NCBI GenBank assembly: GCA_030537695.1 | Contig: JAUNVJ010000004.1 | Span: 26,295-90,294, forward strand | Direction: 5' to 3' | DNA: 64,000 bases | Source: Tissierellia bacterium | GTDB lineage: Bacteria; Bacillota_A; Clostridia; Tissierellales; Peptoniphilaceae | Shown: positions 45,189 through 53,573 of the stretch, piece by piece | Numbering within the stretch: position 1 is the stretch's first letter | How the letters are laid out: each line of letters starts with the position of its first letter | Translations under genes and position numbers: made by a program | Notes under the pieces: model-generated | Databases searched by the model: none | Seen by the model: the letters and a program-made list of their open reading frames with translations, nothing else | What the model was told of the DNA's origin: nothing

Positions 45189-45890
45189 TTGAAACATTTA
45201 AATCGAGTTTCCGCCTTCTTTTTAAAATTCTTGGAACTTTTATTGATTCTTCTAATCGTATTATTTTTGGCTTTTATTGTAAAGTGGCGGATTGACCATT
45301 TGTACTTATCTTCCATGGAAGGAAAAAATATCAGCTTTTCCCTTGTGGATGAATATAAAAAAACCCGTCGAGAACTTTCCATTCGTTTAGGCAGGGAAGA
45401 ACCGATGCCGGTACAAAAATTGGCAATTGAAGAAGAGGAAGCTAAAAATACCGTTGATTTTTCCATCCCTGAAGGTTCTGATCAAGACACCATCGGTACC
45501 ATTTTATTGGAAAAGGGTCTGATTGCCGATAAAAATGCCTATCGAGAATTAGTTGACGAAATGGGACTTGCCAATAAATTTCAGTATGGAAATTATGAAA
45601 TTCCAAAGGATGCCAAGGTAAAGGAGGTTTTGACAACCATTACCGGCACTCAGCTTACCACTTATAAAATATCCATTGCCGACGGTGCCAACGGACATGA
45701 AGTAGGACAACTTTTGCAGAAAAAAGGTGTCATTGAATCAGCCTATGCCTTTGGTGAGGAAGCCAAAAGGATGAATCGATTCCATTCCTTTGTGGGAGGA
45801 GATTATACTATTGAAATGCCTCGAAAAGTTGCTCTCATTATAGAAGAGATGACAAAGGCACCGGAAATAACACCCCCATCAGAACAATAA
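45189..45890 (+). CDS. Membrane-anchored protein with two MltG-type LysM-like repeats
   Basis: The 233-residue protein has a membrane helix at about 8-32 and then two similar modules: FSIPEGSDQDTIGTILLEKG (near 102-121) leading to GNYEI, and ISIADGANGHEVGQLLQKKG leading to GGDYTI. Each resembles the LysM-like domain before the catalytic part of the endolytic transglycosylase MltG, but the catalytic domain with its Glu is absent. The TTG start at 45189 has AGAGGA upstream; another in-frame TTG is at 45141. It may bind peptidoglycan or regulate MltG. Function is inferred from partial resemblance only. Confidence 0.72.
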   Translation: MKHLNRVSAFFLKFLELLLILLIVLFLAFIVKWRIDHLYLSSMEGKNISFSLVDEYKKTRRELSIRLGREEPMPVQKLAIEEEEAKNTVDFSIPEGSDQDTIGTILLEKGLIADKNAYRELVDEMGLANKFQYGNYEIPKDAKVKEVLTTITGTQLTTYKISIADGANGHEVGQLLQKKGVIESAYAFGEEAKRMNRFHSFVGGDYTIEMPRKVALIIEEMTKAPEITPPSEQ

Positions 45891-45893
45891 ATA

Positions 45894-45924
45894 CAAAAAA
45901 GCAGTACCGAAGTACTGCTTTTTT
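45894..45924. terminator. Terminator between MltG-like gene and trxB
   Basis: AAAAAGCAGTAC-CGAA-GTACTGCTTTTTT, symmetric, usable for both convergent genes. Confidence 0.93.
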
Positions 45925-45925
45925 C

Positions 45926-46906
45926 TTATTCTTTTACGGGAGATTTTCCCAATGCATCTTCCTTAAATCCTTCATAGAGATTGCCTTCCATCGCATCTAC
46001 ATATTTTTGAGCATTCATAGCGGCAATGGCTCCATCTCCTGCAGCGGTAACCACTTGACGAATCGTCTTTACTCGAATATCTCCTGCTGCATAGACACCT
46101 TCAATATTGGTTCGCATCTCATCATCGGTGACAATGTAGCCATCTTCTAATTCCAATACATCTTTAAATAATTCGGTGTTGGGAATATAACCGATAAATA
46201 CGAATATACCAAAGGGTTCTTTTTCTGAAGTAATATGACGAATTTCTCCGGATTTTACATTGCGAAGAACCAATTCATCGGCAATTTTATCTCCTTTGAT
46301 TTCTTCCACCACCGTATCCCAAATGAAATCAATTTTTTCATGGGCAAAAGCTTGTTCTTGAATATTTTTTGCAGCTCGCAGAGCATCACGTCGATGAATA
46401 ATGTAAACTTGTTTTGCAAAATTGGCAATGTAAAGGGCTTCTTCCACTGCACTGTCACCACCGCCTACCACATAGACGTCCAAATCTTCATAGAAGGGGG
46501 CATCACAAGTTGCACAGTATGAAATACCCTTACCCTTATATTCCTCTTCCCCGGGAACTCCAATTTCTCGAGGATGGGCTCCGGTAGCCACTATCACGGT
46601 TTTAGCTTTGTATTCGTTGAATTTTCCAACAATTTTTTTCGTCTTTCCCTTCAATTCCACGGATTCGATCTCGTCGGTGACAATTTCTCCACCGAAGTTT
46701 TTCACCTGTTTTGCCATCACCATACCCAGCTCCATACCGGAAATGGTTTCAATCCCCGGATAGTTTTCTACACCTACCGTTTCGGCAATTTGTCCCCCTT
46801 CCATAGCCTTTTCTATAATTAATGTCTTTTTATGGGATCTGGCAGCATAAAGACCTGCAGAAAGTCCTGCAGGGCCACCACCTAATATTACAATGTCATA
46901 TATCAT
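45926..46906 (-). CDS. trxB: Thioredoxin reductase
   Basis: The 326-residue flavoprotein reduces thioredoxin with NADPH. It has the FAD motif ILGGGPAGLSAGLYAAR (7-23), the redox pair CATC (near 134-137), the NAD(P) motif VVGGGDSAVEEALY followed by HRRD, which marks NADPH use, and the C-terminal FAD motif GVYAAGDIR. Length and order are normal. AGGAGG precedes the ATG. Monocistronic; divergent from the DUF2207-like gene. Confidence 0.97.
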   Translation of the reverse strand: MIYDIVILGGGPAGLSAGLYAARSHKKTLIIEKAMEGGQIAETVGVENYPGIETISGMELGMVMAKQVKNFGGEIVTDEIESVELKGKTKKIVGKFNEYKAKTVIVATGAHPREIGVPGEEEYKGKGISYCATCDAPFYEDLDVYVVGGGDSAVEEALYIANFAKQVYIIHRRDALRAAKNIQEQAFAHEKIDFIWDTVVEEIKGDKIADELVLRNVKSGEIRHITSEKEPFGIFVFIGYIPNTELFKDVLELEDGYIVTDDEMRTNIEGVYAAGDIRVKTIRQVVTAAGDGAIAAMNAQKYVDAMEGNLYEGFKEDALGKSPVKE

Positions 46907-47008
46907 TGATTTAAAACCTCCTCATCGTAAATTTTATACCCTAAACTTTCTGAAAAACTACAATTTTTCGTCTTTTCCTATTATACTAAATAGAAGGAGG
47001 TTAAAACA

Positions 47009-47941
47009 GTGTTACAATTGGAATGGACAAATCATTTGATGATGCTTTCTTTTGAACTTTCTCATCGTAGCTTAATCGCCTCAAACTTGGTGATTTTTGC
47101 TTTGGGAATCTTTGGAATTCATCTGTATCATGTGTATTTAAAAAAGACTGATCCTCAGGATGGAGAAATTTTAACATTAGATTATGATCAAAGTGGTTAT
47201 TTGATTCGAGGAGGCAATTATGCTCCGGATTTTATTATTGCTACCCTCTTATCGATGATTGGGAAAAGGGCAGTGGATTTACGAATTTCATCTTTTATCA
47301 CCAGGAAGGGAAATCCGAAGATCAACTATGTCTTTTCTGCCCGATCAAAAGATCGTCTCAGTCCTAGGGAAAAATCCATCTACGATATCTTTTTTTCTCA
47401 AAAGGAGGAGATTTCCAGTCGAGAACTTAATCGTATGCGTCGGGAAGAAGGGGCAAATTACAATGCCCTCTTTCAAGATTATTTGGAAATGTTGGAAGAA
47501 GAAATGATTGCCTTGGGCCTTAAGGATCGACGGGAAAAGGGAAAACTCTCCATGATTCTCTTTCTCCTTGCCATCTTGTCCTTTATCGTCTCCTTAATAA
47601 GCTTTGCTTCCGGCTTTTACTTCGGATTATTAAATTTGATTCTCTCTTTGATCCTCTTTTATCTCTGTTTGATCACTGCCGGAAATCTACCAAAAAAAGG
47701 AAAAGTTAATTACCACTATTATCAAAAATTAAGAGACGGTCTGGAGACTTTTCAAGACAGTGACGGAGAAGAATCGTTAATTCTCTATGCCATCGCCTAT
47801 GGACTGCCTTACGAAAAAGTTCGTAGTATCAAGGAAAAGATCGGTGGAAATACCTATCACTTTTATTTTGACGGCACAAAGGAAAGTAATTTTTATAAAA
47901 TTTTGCGAGAAGCTTTGGTGGGAAATATGAAAAAAATTTAA
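47009..47941 (+). CDS. DUF2207-like membrane protein
   Basis: The 310-residue protein has one N-terminal membrane helix (about 24-44), a cytosolic region (about 60-170; YAPDFIIATLLSMIGKRAVDL, then LSPREKSIYDIFF) and two central helices (about 183-225) followed by a soluble tail. This matches the C-terminal half of DUF2207 proteins, without their extracellular N-terminal domain. The start is GTG with AGGAGG well placed. A TATACT at 46982 may be the -10 box. Function unknown in the family. Confidence 0.75.
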   Translation: MLQLEWTNHLMMLSFELSHRSLIASNLVIFALGIFGIHLYHVYLKKTDPQDGEILTLDYDQSGYLIRGGNYAPDFIIATLLSMIGKRAVDLRISSFITRKGNPKINYVFSARSKDRLSPREKSIYDIFFSQKEEISSRELNRMRREEGANYNALFQDYLEMLEEEMIALGLKDRREKGKLSMILFLLAILSFIVSLISFASGFYFGLLNLILSLILFYLCLITAGNLPKKGKVNYHYYQKLRDGLETFQDSDGEESLILYAIAYGLPYEKVRSIKEKIGGNTYHFYFDGTKESNFYKILREALVGNMKKI

Positions 47942-47955
47942 TAACTCTTTCTAAT

Positions 47956-47990
47956 AAAAATAGGATTGTACCGATACAATCCTATTTTTA
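47956..47990 (+). terminator. Terminator of the DUF2207-like gene
   Basis: AAAAATAGGATTGTA-CCGA-TACAATCCTATTTTT hairpin with a T-run. Confidence 0.93.
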
Positions 47991-48319
47991 TTAAAGGCAG
48001 AATGAAAGCCCTTTTTTCTTTGATTTTTTTCGATTCAAGCCTATTGAAAGGAAAACTGATTTTTCAAAATACCATAGCATTCAATGTCCCTTTTCCTTTC
48101 TATTTCATTTTATACCGATGGTTTTTCAGCACTTCTGGTTCTTTGTCATTCTTTCAAGAAGGTATCGCCCAATTCCATATGTTTTTCACTTATCCCTCTT
48201 GGATCATAGAAAACTCTCTTTTTTAAATACCTTTTTTGGTATATAAAAGATCAGATTATTTTTACATTCAAAATTTTCCAACTTTGCTGTCTTTTCATGG
48301 GATGATAAGGTCTACAAAA
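47991..48319. other. Gene-free stretch
   Basis: No gene is recognisable in 330 bp. A small hairpin around 48227-48244 (AAATACC...GGTATAT) is not followed by a T-run. Minus-strand pieces such as HMELGDTFLKE end in stops, as in decayed sequence. Confidence 0.4.
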
Positions 48320-48499
48320 TTAATTTCTTTTCTGTGGGATATTTTTTAAGATCCATCTCCCCTTTAAATACTCGACGGTTATTTCAAAAAAATCTTGATC
48401 TCTTCTCCTTCGGAAAGAAACAGTTCCTTTAGAAATTTCATCCCCTCTCCTGTTCAAGACTACATTGTCTTCGAGGAGCCATATTTTCCCTTTCTCCAT
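48320..48499 (-). pseudogene. Short coding-like frame, probable remnant of a decayed gene
   Basis: A minus-strand frame of 59 codons from the ATG at 48499, open upstream to a TGA near 48549, has a plausible protein-like pattern: MEKGKIWLLEDNVV, then SFRRRRDQDFFEITVEYLKG and a final WILKNIP. The strand-alternating ending resembles C-termini of NTF2-like or small lipoprotein domains (EYLKGRWILKNI). No ribosome binding site precedes the ATG, so I read it as the tail of a gene lost by decay rather than a functional small gene. Confidence 0.35.
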
Positions 48500-48537
48500 G
48501 TTTTGAAAAACATTTTTTACGATCAGCTTTGAGCCTT

Positions 48538-49065
48538 CTAACCTATTTCACAAATAATATGACGACCGTTCCCCTTCAGGACGATTCCCTCTCCCTCTTC
48601 TAATAAGATAGCGGAAAATTCTTCAAAGTACTCTCCATTGACAGTGGAATTTCCGTCATATTTAAAGATCAAGCTCTTAGTCGGAGCCCTATATTCCAAA
48701 TCCTCATCGATGGAGCAGTAGATATGGGCCTTTTGATCCCGTCGATAGATTAAATTAAAATCTCGCACATCTCCAGTGGACTTCACTTCCTGTTTTCCAT
48801 CAAAGGATAGAATTTCAAAGGGCTTTAACCTGACAATTTCTCCTTCAATATCCAAGGTCATTTCATTGGTCAGGGGAATCAAATACCGTAAATAATCCGG
48901 ATAGGGAGTGTAAATAGACTCTTCCATGTCACAGGTGGCAGAAGATATGCGATAGGTAAAGTTCTTTTCCCCCACCGTGGCATGGGAAGGATCAATATAG
49001 ATTTGTGTCGTTTCGCCACCAGACCATAAGCTGGTAATAAATTCATCGTTTAAAATTTTTTTCAT
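48538..49065 (-). CDS. HutD/Ves-family cupin-like protein
   Basis: The 175-residue protein matches the HutD/Ves family: LWSGGETTQIYI (near 11-22), FTYRISSATCD, and late GEGIVLKGNGRHIICEI, forming a bicupin-like barrel. No metal-binding His cluster is visible. The family is linked to histidine use or cold response in some bacteria, but no hut genes are near. The ATG at 49065 has AGGAGG directly upstream; an in-frame ATG at 49104 falls inside the fni terminator hairpin. Its relation to fni is only position. Confidence 0.85.
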   Translation of the reverse strand: MKKILNDEFITSLWSGGETTQIYIDPSHATVGEKNFTYRISSATCDMEESIYTPYPDYLRYLIPLTNEMTLDIEGEIVRLKPFEILSFDGKQEVKSTGDVRDFNLIYRRDQKAHIYCSIDEDLEYRAPTKSLIFKYDGNSTVNGEYFEEFSAILLEEGEGIVLKGNGRHIICEIG

Positions 49066-49077
49066 AAATACCTCCTG

Positions 49078-49105
49078 ATAAAAAAAGTGTCGATTATTCG
49101 ACACT
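49078..49105 (-). terminator. Terminator overlapping the fni stop codon
   Basis: On the minus strand AAGTGTCGA-ATAA-TCGACACTT followed by T. The TAA stop of fni lies in the loop, so the last fni codons form the ascending stem. Confidence 0.88.
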
Positions 49106-50116
49106 TCTCACTAGTTCTTTTAATTTTCCCGTCAGTTTATAATCTTTGTTCTGAAGATCTTGAATATTTTTTGCTCCTAATAAAAGCATGATCATCTTCG
49201 TCTTATAAATTAAATTGGCCACATACTTTAAAGTATATTCATATCCCCCATGGATGAGATAGGAGAGAATTTCTCCACTGATACCTACCATGGAAGCTCC
49301 CAAAACGATGCTTTTGGCAATATCCATAGAGTTTTTCACACCACCGGAGGCGATAATATTTAAATTGTCTCGTTGAAGAGATTTTGCTTCGATAATACTT
49401 AAAGCAGTAGGAATTCCCCAGCCATAAAGCTCCGATAAATCATTATCCGGTGTTCTCAAATTTTCCACTTCAAAGAAATTTGTGCCTCCAAAGCCGGAAA
49501 CATCCACGTTTCGTACGCCCACTTGATACAATTGCTCCACAACGTCTCGACTTAAACCAAAGCCCACTTCTTTTACGATGATGGGCACATCGACTTGTTG
49601 AACGATATTGGAAATATTCAATAAGATATTTCTGAAATCCCGCTCACCCTCTTCCATTGCCAGTTCATGGGCAGGGTTTAAGTGGATCTGCAATGCATCG
49701 GCTTGGATAAACTTCACTGCCTTTTTCGCCTCTTCCACGGTCGCTTGTCCGCTTAAATTTCCAATGACGATGCCATCGGTTATAATATTTCGAACAATTT
49801 CAAAAGATTCAATAGCATCTTGATCTTCCATTAAAATCGTTTGAGATCCTACTGCCATAGGAATGTTAAACTCATTGGCCACACGGGCTAAATCCCTGTT
49901 AATTTCCTGGGTAAATGTCGAACCACCGGTCATGGCATTGATCATTAAAGGAAAATTAACTTGTTGATTGACAAAGTTTGTAGAAGTATTGATTTCCGTA
50001 AAATCCAGTTCCGGGAGAGCATTATGATATAAAAATACATCATCAAATAAAGGATCTCCAACAAAAGTAGTCCTTAAATAATTTTCGATGTGTTCCTGTT
50101 TTCTATATTTTCTCAT
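49094..50116 (-). CDS. fni: Type 2 isopentenyl-diphosphate delta-isomerase
   Basis: The 340-residue FMN enzyme interconverts isopentenyl and dimethylallyl diphosphate for isoprenoid synthesis. Motifs: RKYRKQEHIENYL start, MINAMTGGS (near 58-66), AVGSQTILMED, IVKEVGFGLSRDV (FMN site Lys), VDVSGFGGTNF, ASGGVKNSMDIAKSIVLGASMVG (phosphate-binding). It is an alternative to type 1 Idi and common in Firmicutes. TAGGAG precedes the ATG. It follows the murB-rapZ-yvcK unit with a 54-bp gap and ends at an embedded terminator. Confidence 0.97.
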   Translation of the reverse strand: MRKYRKQEHIENYLRTTFVGDPLFDDVFLYHNALPELDFTEINTSTNFVNQQVNFPLMINAMTGGSTFTQEINRDLARVANEFNIPMAVGSQTILMEDQDAIESFEIVRNIITDGIVIGNLSGQATVEEAKKAVKFIQADALQIHLNPAHELAMEEGERDFRNILLNISNIVQQVDVPIIVKEVGFGLSRDVVEQLYQVGVRNVDVSGFGGTNFFEVENLRTPDNDLSELYGWGIPTALSIIEAKSLQRDNLNIIASGGVKNSMDIAKSIVLGASMVGISGEILSYLIHGGYEYTLKYVANLIYKTKMIMLLLGAKNIQDLQNKDYKLTGKLKELVRSVE

Positions 50117-50170
50117 CCATATCGCTCCTATATTATTACTACTCTAAATAATATCATTTTTAATATCCTT

Positions 50171-51151
50171 TTACAATCTTTCTTTGTGTTCAAAGATTGA
50201 CCATAGGCTCTCCCCGATTCGTTCTCCGTCATGGCGAATTTTGCCATCTTTGATTTCAACAAAAGGACCTTCCACGACTTGAATCCCCCGTTGTTTCAAC
50301 TGATTTTTTTCTTCTCTTTTTAAAAAGATGGGAAGGGAATCCTCATAATTTTCATACTGTTTATAAATAGTCGGCGATGCTTTAAAATTATTGACCATAC
50401 AAATATCGATAATTCCTGAATAACTGTGATATTCAATGGCATTGATATGATCGGTAACGGAATAAAAAGGCGTTTCTCCCCTTTGGGTCATGGCATTGGC
50501 AATATAGGCTACATGGCCTTTTGCTTCTGCTATCCTGTCGCAGATCCCTTCCACCAGCAAATTGGGAATAATGGAGGTATATAGACTTCCTGGCCCCAAG
50601 ACGATAATATCCGATTGGGAGATGGCGTCCATCGCTCGGGGATTACCTTTGGGGACTTGAGGAAACATGGTGATTTCCACAATCTTGGAATTTAATTTAT
50701 AACTCATTTTAGGAATGATGCTCTCTCCGATCACCTTGTCCTTATTTTCCAATTCCGCCACCAGATGACAGTCCTCTAAAGTAACCGGATAGATATTTCC
50801 CGTAATATTAAAGACATTGCTCATTTCCAACAGGGCCTGATCAAAGGAGCCATAAATATTATATAATGCGGCAATAAGAATATTTCCAACATTTTGTTTT
50901 TTTAATGAGCCTGATTGAAAGCGATATTGTAACAGATTCTTCATAGTGGGCTCTGTATTGGAAAGGGCCACAAGACAGTTTCTTACATCTCCCGGAGGAA
51001 GCATTTGAAAATCTTCTCGTAAAATTCCCGATCCTCCTCCATCGTCAGACATGGTTACAATGGCTGACAATTCCTTGGTATACTTTTTAAGACCTCGCAA
51101 TAAAGAGGAAATTCCTGTCCCGCCACCAATGACACTTATCTTTTTTTCCAT
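50171..51151 (-). CDS. yvcK: YvcK/CofD-like gluconeogenesis factor
   Basis: The 326-residue cytosolic protein has the CofD-like fold with VIGGGTGISSLLRGLK (6-21), the TMSDDGGGSGILR signature (near 34-46), RNCLVALSN and LGPGSLYTSIIPNLL. In Bacillus and others YvcK binds UDP-GlcNAc and is needed for growth on gluconeogenic carbon and for cell shape. It overlaps rapZ by 16 bp. In most Firmicutes whiA follows; here fni does. Confidence 0.95.
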   Translation of the reverse strand: MEKKISVIGGGTGISSLLRGLKKYTKELSAIVTMSDDGGGSGILREDFQMLPPGDVRNCLVALSNTEPTMKNLLQYRFQSGSLKKQNVGNILIAALYNIYGSFDQALLEMSNVFNITGNIYPVTLEDCHLVAELENKDKVIGESIIPKMSYKLNSKIVEITMFPQVPKGNPRAMDAISQSDIIVLGPGSLYTSIIPNLLVEGICDRIAEAKGHVAYIANAMTQRGETPFYSVTDHINAIEYHSYSGIIDICMVNNFKASPTIYKQYENYEDSLPIFLKREEKNQLKQRGIQVVEGPFVEIKDGKIRHDGERIGESLWSIFEHKERL

Positions 51152-51996
51152 AGTCCCACCTCCCGATCTCGATGGGATATATAGACGGAATGACCGGCTT
51201 CTCGTAGGATACGACCAACTTCTTCACTAATCACCACACTTCGATGGAATCCACCGGTACAGCCAAAACCGATGGTGAGAATTCGCTTGCCTTCTTTTTC
51301 ATAATTGGGAATCAGAAATTCCAAAAGATCGATGGACTTTTCCAAAAAAGTTTTGGTTATTGGTGAACTTAGGACATAATTTTTCGTCTTTTCTTGCAAA
51401 CCGTCTAACTCTTTTAATTCTTTTATATAAAAGGGATTGGGTAAAAAACGCACATCAAAGATTAAATCTCCATCTCTTAAAATTTCTTTTTTATAGCCAA
51501 AACTGGTGATGACGATGGTAATTCGACTGTTCTTTACACCGGATAGAAGCTTAATGACATAGTTTTTTAAATCCTTACTGCTAAAATCGGAAGTATCAAT
51601 GACATAGTCTGCAATATTTTTGACTTCTTCTAAAAGTTCCTGTTCCATCTGATAGCCTTTTACAATGCTCTTGTTCAATGGATGGGGACGACGAAGTTCT
51701 TTGTATCTGCCAATAATGACCTCTTGATCCGCATATAAAAATAAAATTTTTGTCATAATTCCCATTTCTTTAAGTTCTCTTATCGTCGCCATAAAATGGT
51801 CAAAAAATTTTCCCGACCGCAAATCCACAACGGCTGCCACCTTATTCTTATATTCGGAACTTAAAGCCATTTCACAAAATTTAGGAAGAAGTTGGGGCGG
51901 CAAATTGTCCATACAAAAATAACCGGTATCTTCAATGGCATTGAGAGCTTGGGTCTTTCCCGAACCGCTTAATCCTGTCACAATGAGAATTTCCAT
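51136..51996 (-). CDS. rapZ: RapZ/YvcJ nucleotide-binding protein
   Basis: The 286-residue protein has a P-loop GLSGSGKTQAL (8-18) and the C-terminal signature FGCTGGFHRSVVISE (near 255-269). Gram-positive homologues (YvcJ) bind nucleotides, including ATP and GTP; in E. coli RapZ directs RNase E to a small RNA controlling GlmS. The ATG at 51996 follows the murB stop by 1 bp with GGAGG inside the murB end; a TTG at 52008 is upstream in frame but lacks a site. Part of the conserved murB-rapZ-yvcK cluster. Confidence 0.95.
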   Translation of the reverse strand: MEILIVTGLSGSGKTQALNAIEDTGYFCMDNLPPQLLPKFCEMALSSEYKNKVAAVVDLRSGKFFDHFMATIRELKEMGIMTKILFLYADQEVIIGRYKELRRPHPLNKSIVKGYQMEQELLEEVKNIADYVIDTSDFSSKDLKNYVIKLLSGVKNSRITIVITSFGYKKEILRDGDLIFDVRFLPNPFYIKELKELDGLQEKTKNYVLSSPITKTFLEKSIDLLEFLIPNYEKEGKRILTIGFGCTGGFHRSVVISEEVGRILREAGHSVYISHRDREVGLWKKR

Positions 51997-51997
51997 A

Positions 51998-52924
51998 CTA
52001 ACCTCCAATAATTTTTACTTCCCGTTCCAATTCCACCCCGAAATTGTCATAGACCACCTTTTGAATCATTTCTATCGTTTCTAAAATATCTCGGGCGGTG
52101 GCATTTCCCTTATTGACCACAAAACCGCAGTGTTTTTGACTGACGCCAGCTCCTCGATGGGTAAATCCTCGCAAACCACTGTCATCGATCAATTTACCAG
52201 CAAAATATCCCGTGGGTCGTTTAAATGTTGAGCCGGCTGAAGGCATATCCAAGGGTTGCTTTTCTTGTCTTCGTTTATCAAAGTCTTCATATTTTTTTCG
52301 AATCTCCTCACGATTTCCCTTTTGCAGCTGGAATGTGGTGGAAAGTACCACCAGCTTTTCATCCTGTACCCGAGAATTTCGATAGCGGAAATTCATCTCT
52401 TCATTGGACAGCTCCACGATTTCGTTATTTAAAGTCAAAACTCTTACGGAAGAGACTACCATTTTCATCTCTCCGTCATAGGCGCCGGCATTCATCACCA
52501 TGGCTCCTCCCACAGTCCCAGGAATTCCATGAGCAAATTCCAGTCCTGACAGTGAATGTTCTGTGGCATATTCACTGACTGCTTTTAAAGAAGCTCCTGC
52601 CCCGGCGGTAATAAAATTATCTTGTTTTGAAATGTCCTGTAGACGATGTTTTAACAGAATAATGACGCCTCGAAACCCATCATCATGGACAATAATATTG
52701 GAACAATTTCCCAAAATATAGTAATTATAATTTTTTTCACGACATCTTTTTATAATCTGAATAAGAGATTTTTCATCCTTGGGGCGAATGACCAGATCTG
52801 CCGGTCCTCCCACTTGAAAAGAAGTAAAGTTTTTCATTTCTTCCTGATAGAGAAAATCTCCCCATGATTGATCTAATTCATAGTTCAAAAAATCCACCTC
52901 GTCTTTATTATATCCTAGTTTCAA
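51998..52924 (-). CDS. murB: UDP-N-acetylenolpyruvoylglucosamine reductase
   Basis: The 308-residue FAD enzyme makes UDP-MurNAc, an early step of peptidoglycan synthesis. Seen: TSFQVGGPADLVIRPK (near 34-49), FAD-binding ILGNCSNIIVHDDGF, SGLEFAHGIPGTVGGAMVMNAGAYDGE (near 129-155), PSAGSTFKRP with the proton-donor Ser, and the late HCGFVVNKGNATARDI. It has the type IIb layout common in Firmicutes. It heads the operon with rapZ and yvcK. Confidence 0.97.
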   Translation of the reverse strand: MKLGYNKDEVDFLNYELDQSWGDFLYQEEMKNFTSFQVGGPADLVIRPKDEKSLIQIIKRCREKNYNYYILGNCSNIIVHDDGFRGVIILLKHRLQDISKQDNFITAGAGASLKAVSEYATEHSLSGLEFAHGIPGTVGGAMVMNAGAYDGEMKMVVSSVRVLTLNNEIVELSNEEMNFRYRNSRVQDEKLVVLSTTFQLQKGNREEIRKKYEDFDKRRQEKQPLDMPSAGSTFKRPTGYFAGKLIDDSGLRGFTHRGAGVSQKHCGFVVNKGNATARDILETIEMIQKVVYDNFGVELEREVKIIGG

Positions 52925-52938
52925 AGGAAATGAAAATT

Positions 52939-52964
52939 AAAAAAACCCTCGATTTTTCGAGGAT
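52939..52964 (-). terminator. Terminator of the DUF4825 lipoprotein gene
   Basis: On the minus strand CCTCGA-AAAA-TCGAGG followed by G and seven T. Confidence 0.92.
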
Positions 52965-53434
52965 TAATCCAATGTTTCCCTATAGTATTTTTGAAATAGG
53001 GCTTTGTCTTCGTAAAATAATTTAGGACTATAGCCTAATTCTTCCGTCGCTTGCTCCACATCCATTTTCTGTTCCAAATCCAAATGACCATTGGTAAAGA
53101 TCACATAGTCCAAATTTTTAATCAGTCCTAATAGTTCATAAGACTGATAGCGAAAATCTGTCGTTTCAAACTCTCTATCGGAATCGGCCACTAAGACTTT
53201 TAAACCATAAGGTTCTTTGTCAGATAAAATGGCAAATTTTTCGTAGTCAATCTTCATAGCGTATAACAGTGCCCCTACTTTGGAATTGTCCCCTACATAT
53301 TCCGTACGATGGGGATAGATAAGATCAGTGATTCTTTTCGACTGTTCTTCCAATTCTTTATTCCCTGATATCAGGCTACAAGCTACTAAAAAAACCATCG
53401 ATATCGGTAGAAGGATTCGAAATTTGACATTCAT
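52964..53434 (-). CDS. DUF4825-type lipoprotein
   Basis: The 156-residue protein begins with a lipoprotein signal: hydrophobic core IIL-like (RILLPISMVFLVAC) with lipobox LVAC, Cys19 being the lipidated residue. The mature part has TEYVGDNSKVGALLYAM (near 45-61), the hallmark of DUF4825, and ends in a helix. It would sit on the outer face of the membrane. The domain occurs in Gram-positive envelope proteins; its function is unknown. Monocistronic, with its own terminator. Confidence 0.82.
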   Translation of the reverse strand: MNVKFRILLPISMVFLVACSLISGNKELEEQSKRITDLIYPHRTEYVGDNSKVGALLYAMKIDYEKFAILSDKEPYGLKVLVADSDREFETTDFRYQSYELLGLIKNLDYVIFTNGHLDLEQKMDVEQATEELGYSPKLFYEDKALFQKYYRETLD

Positions 53435-53528
53435 GCTATCACCTCTGATTATAGTATACCATGGGAAAGAATTTTCAATTTTTACAAATTTTTTACATTT
53501 CTCCGAAAACCTGACAGCATCCTCTCAT

Positions 53529-53555
53529 AAAAAAAGCGAAGGATGAACCTTCGCC
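53529..53555 (-). terminator. Terminator of the ferritin transcript
   Basis: On the minus strand GCGAAGG-TTCAT-CCTTCGC followed by seven T. Confidence 0.93.
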
Positions 53556-53573
53556 TATTTTTCTATATTAAAA

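Noticed and set aside
44903..45295. 130-codon open frame on the + strand
   Set aside because: No ribosome binding site, overlaps the better-supported MltG-like gene in another frame, and the sequence resembles no family.
47966..48226. 86-codon open frame on the + strand
   Set aside because: It begins inside the terminator hairpin, is Phe/Ser-rich noise and lacks a binding site.
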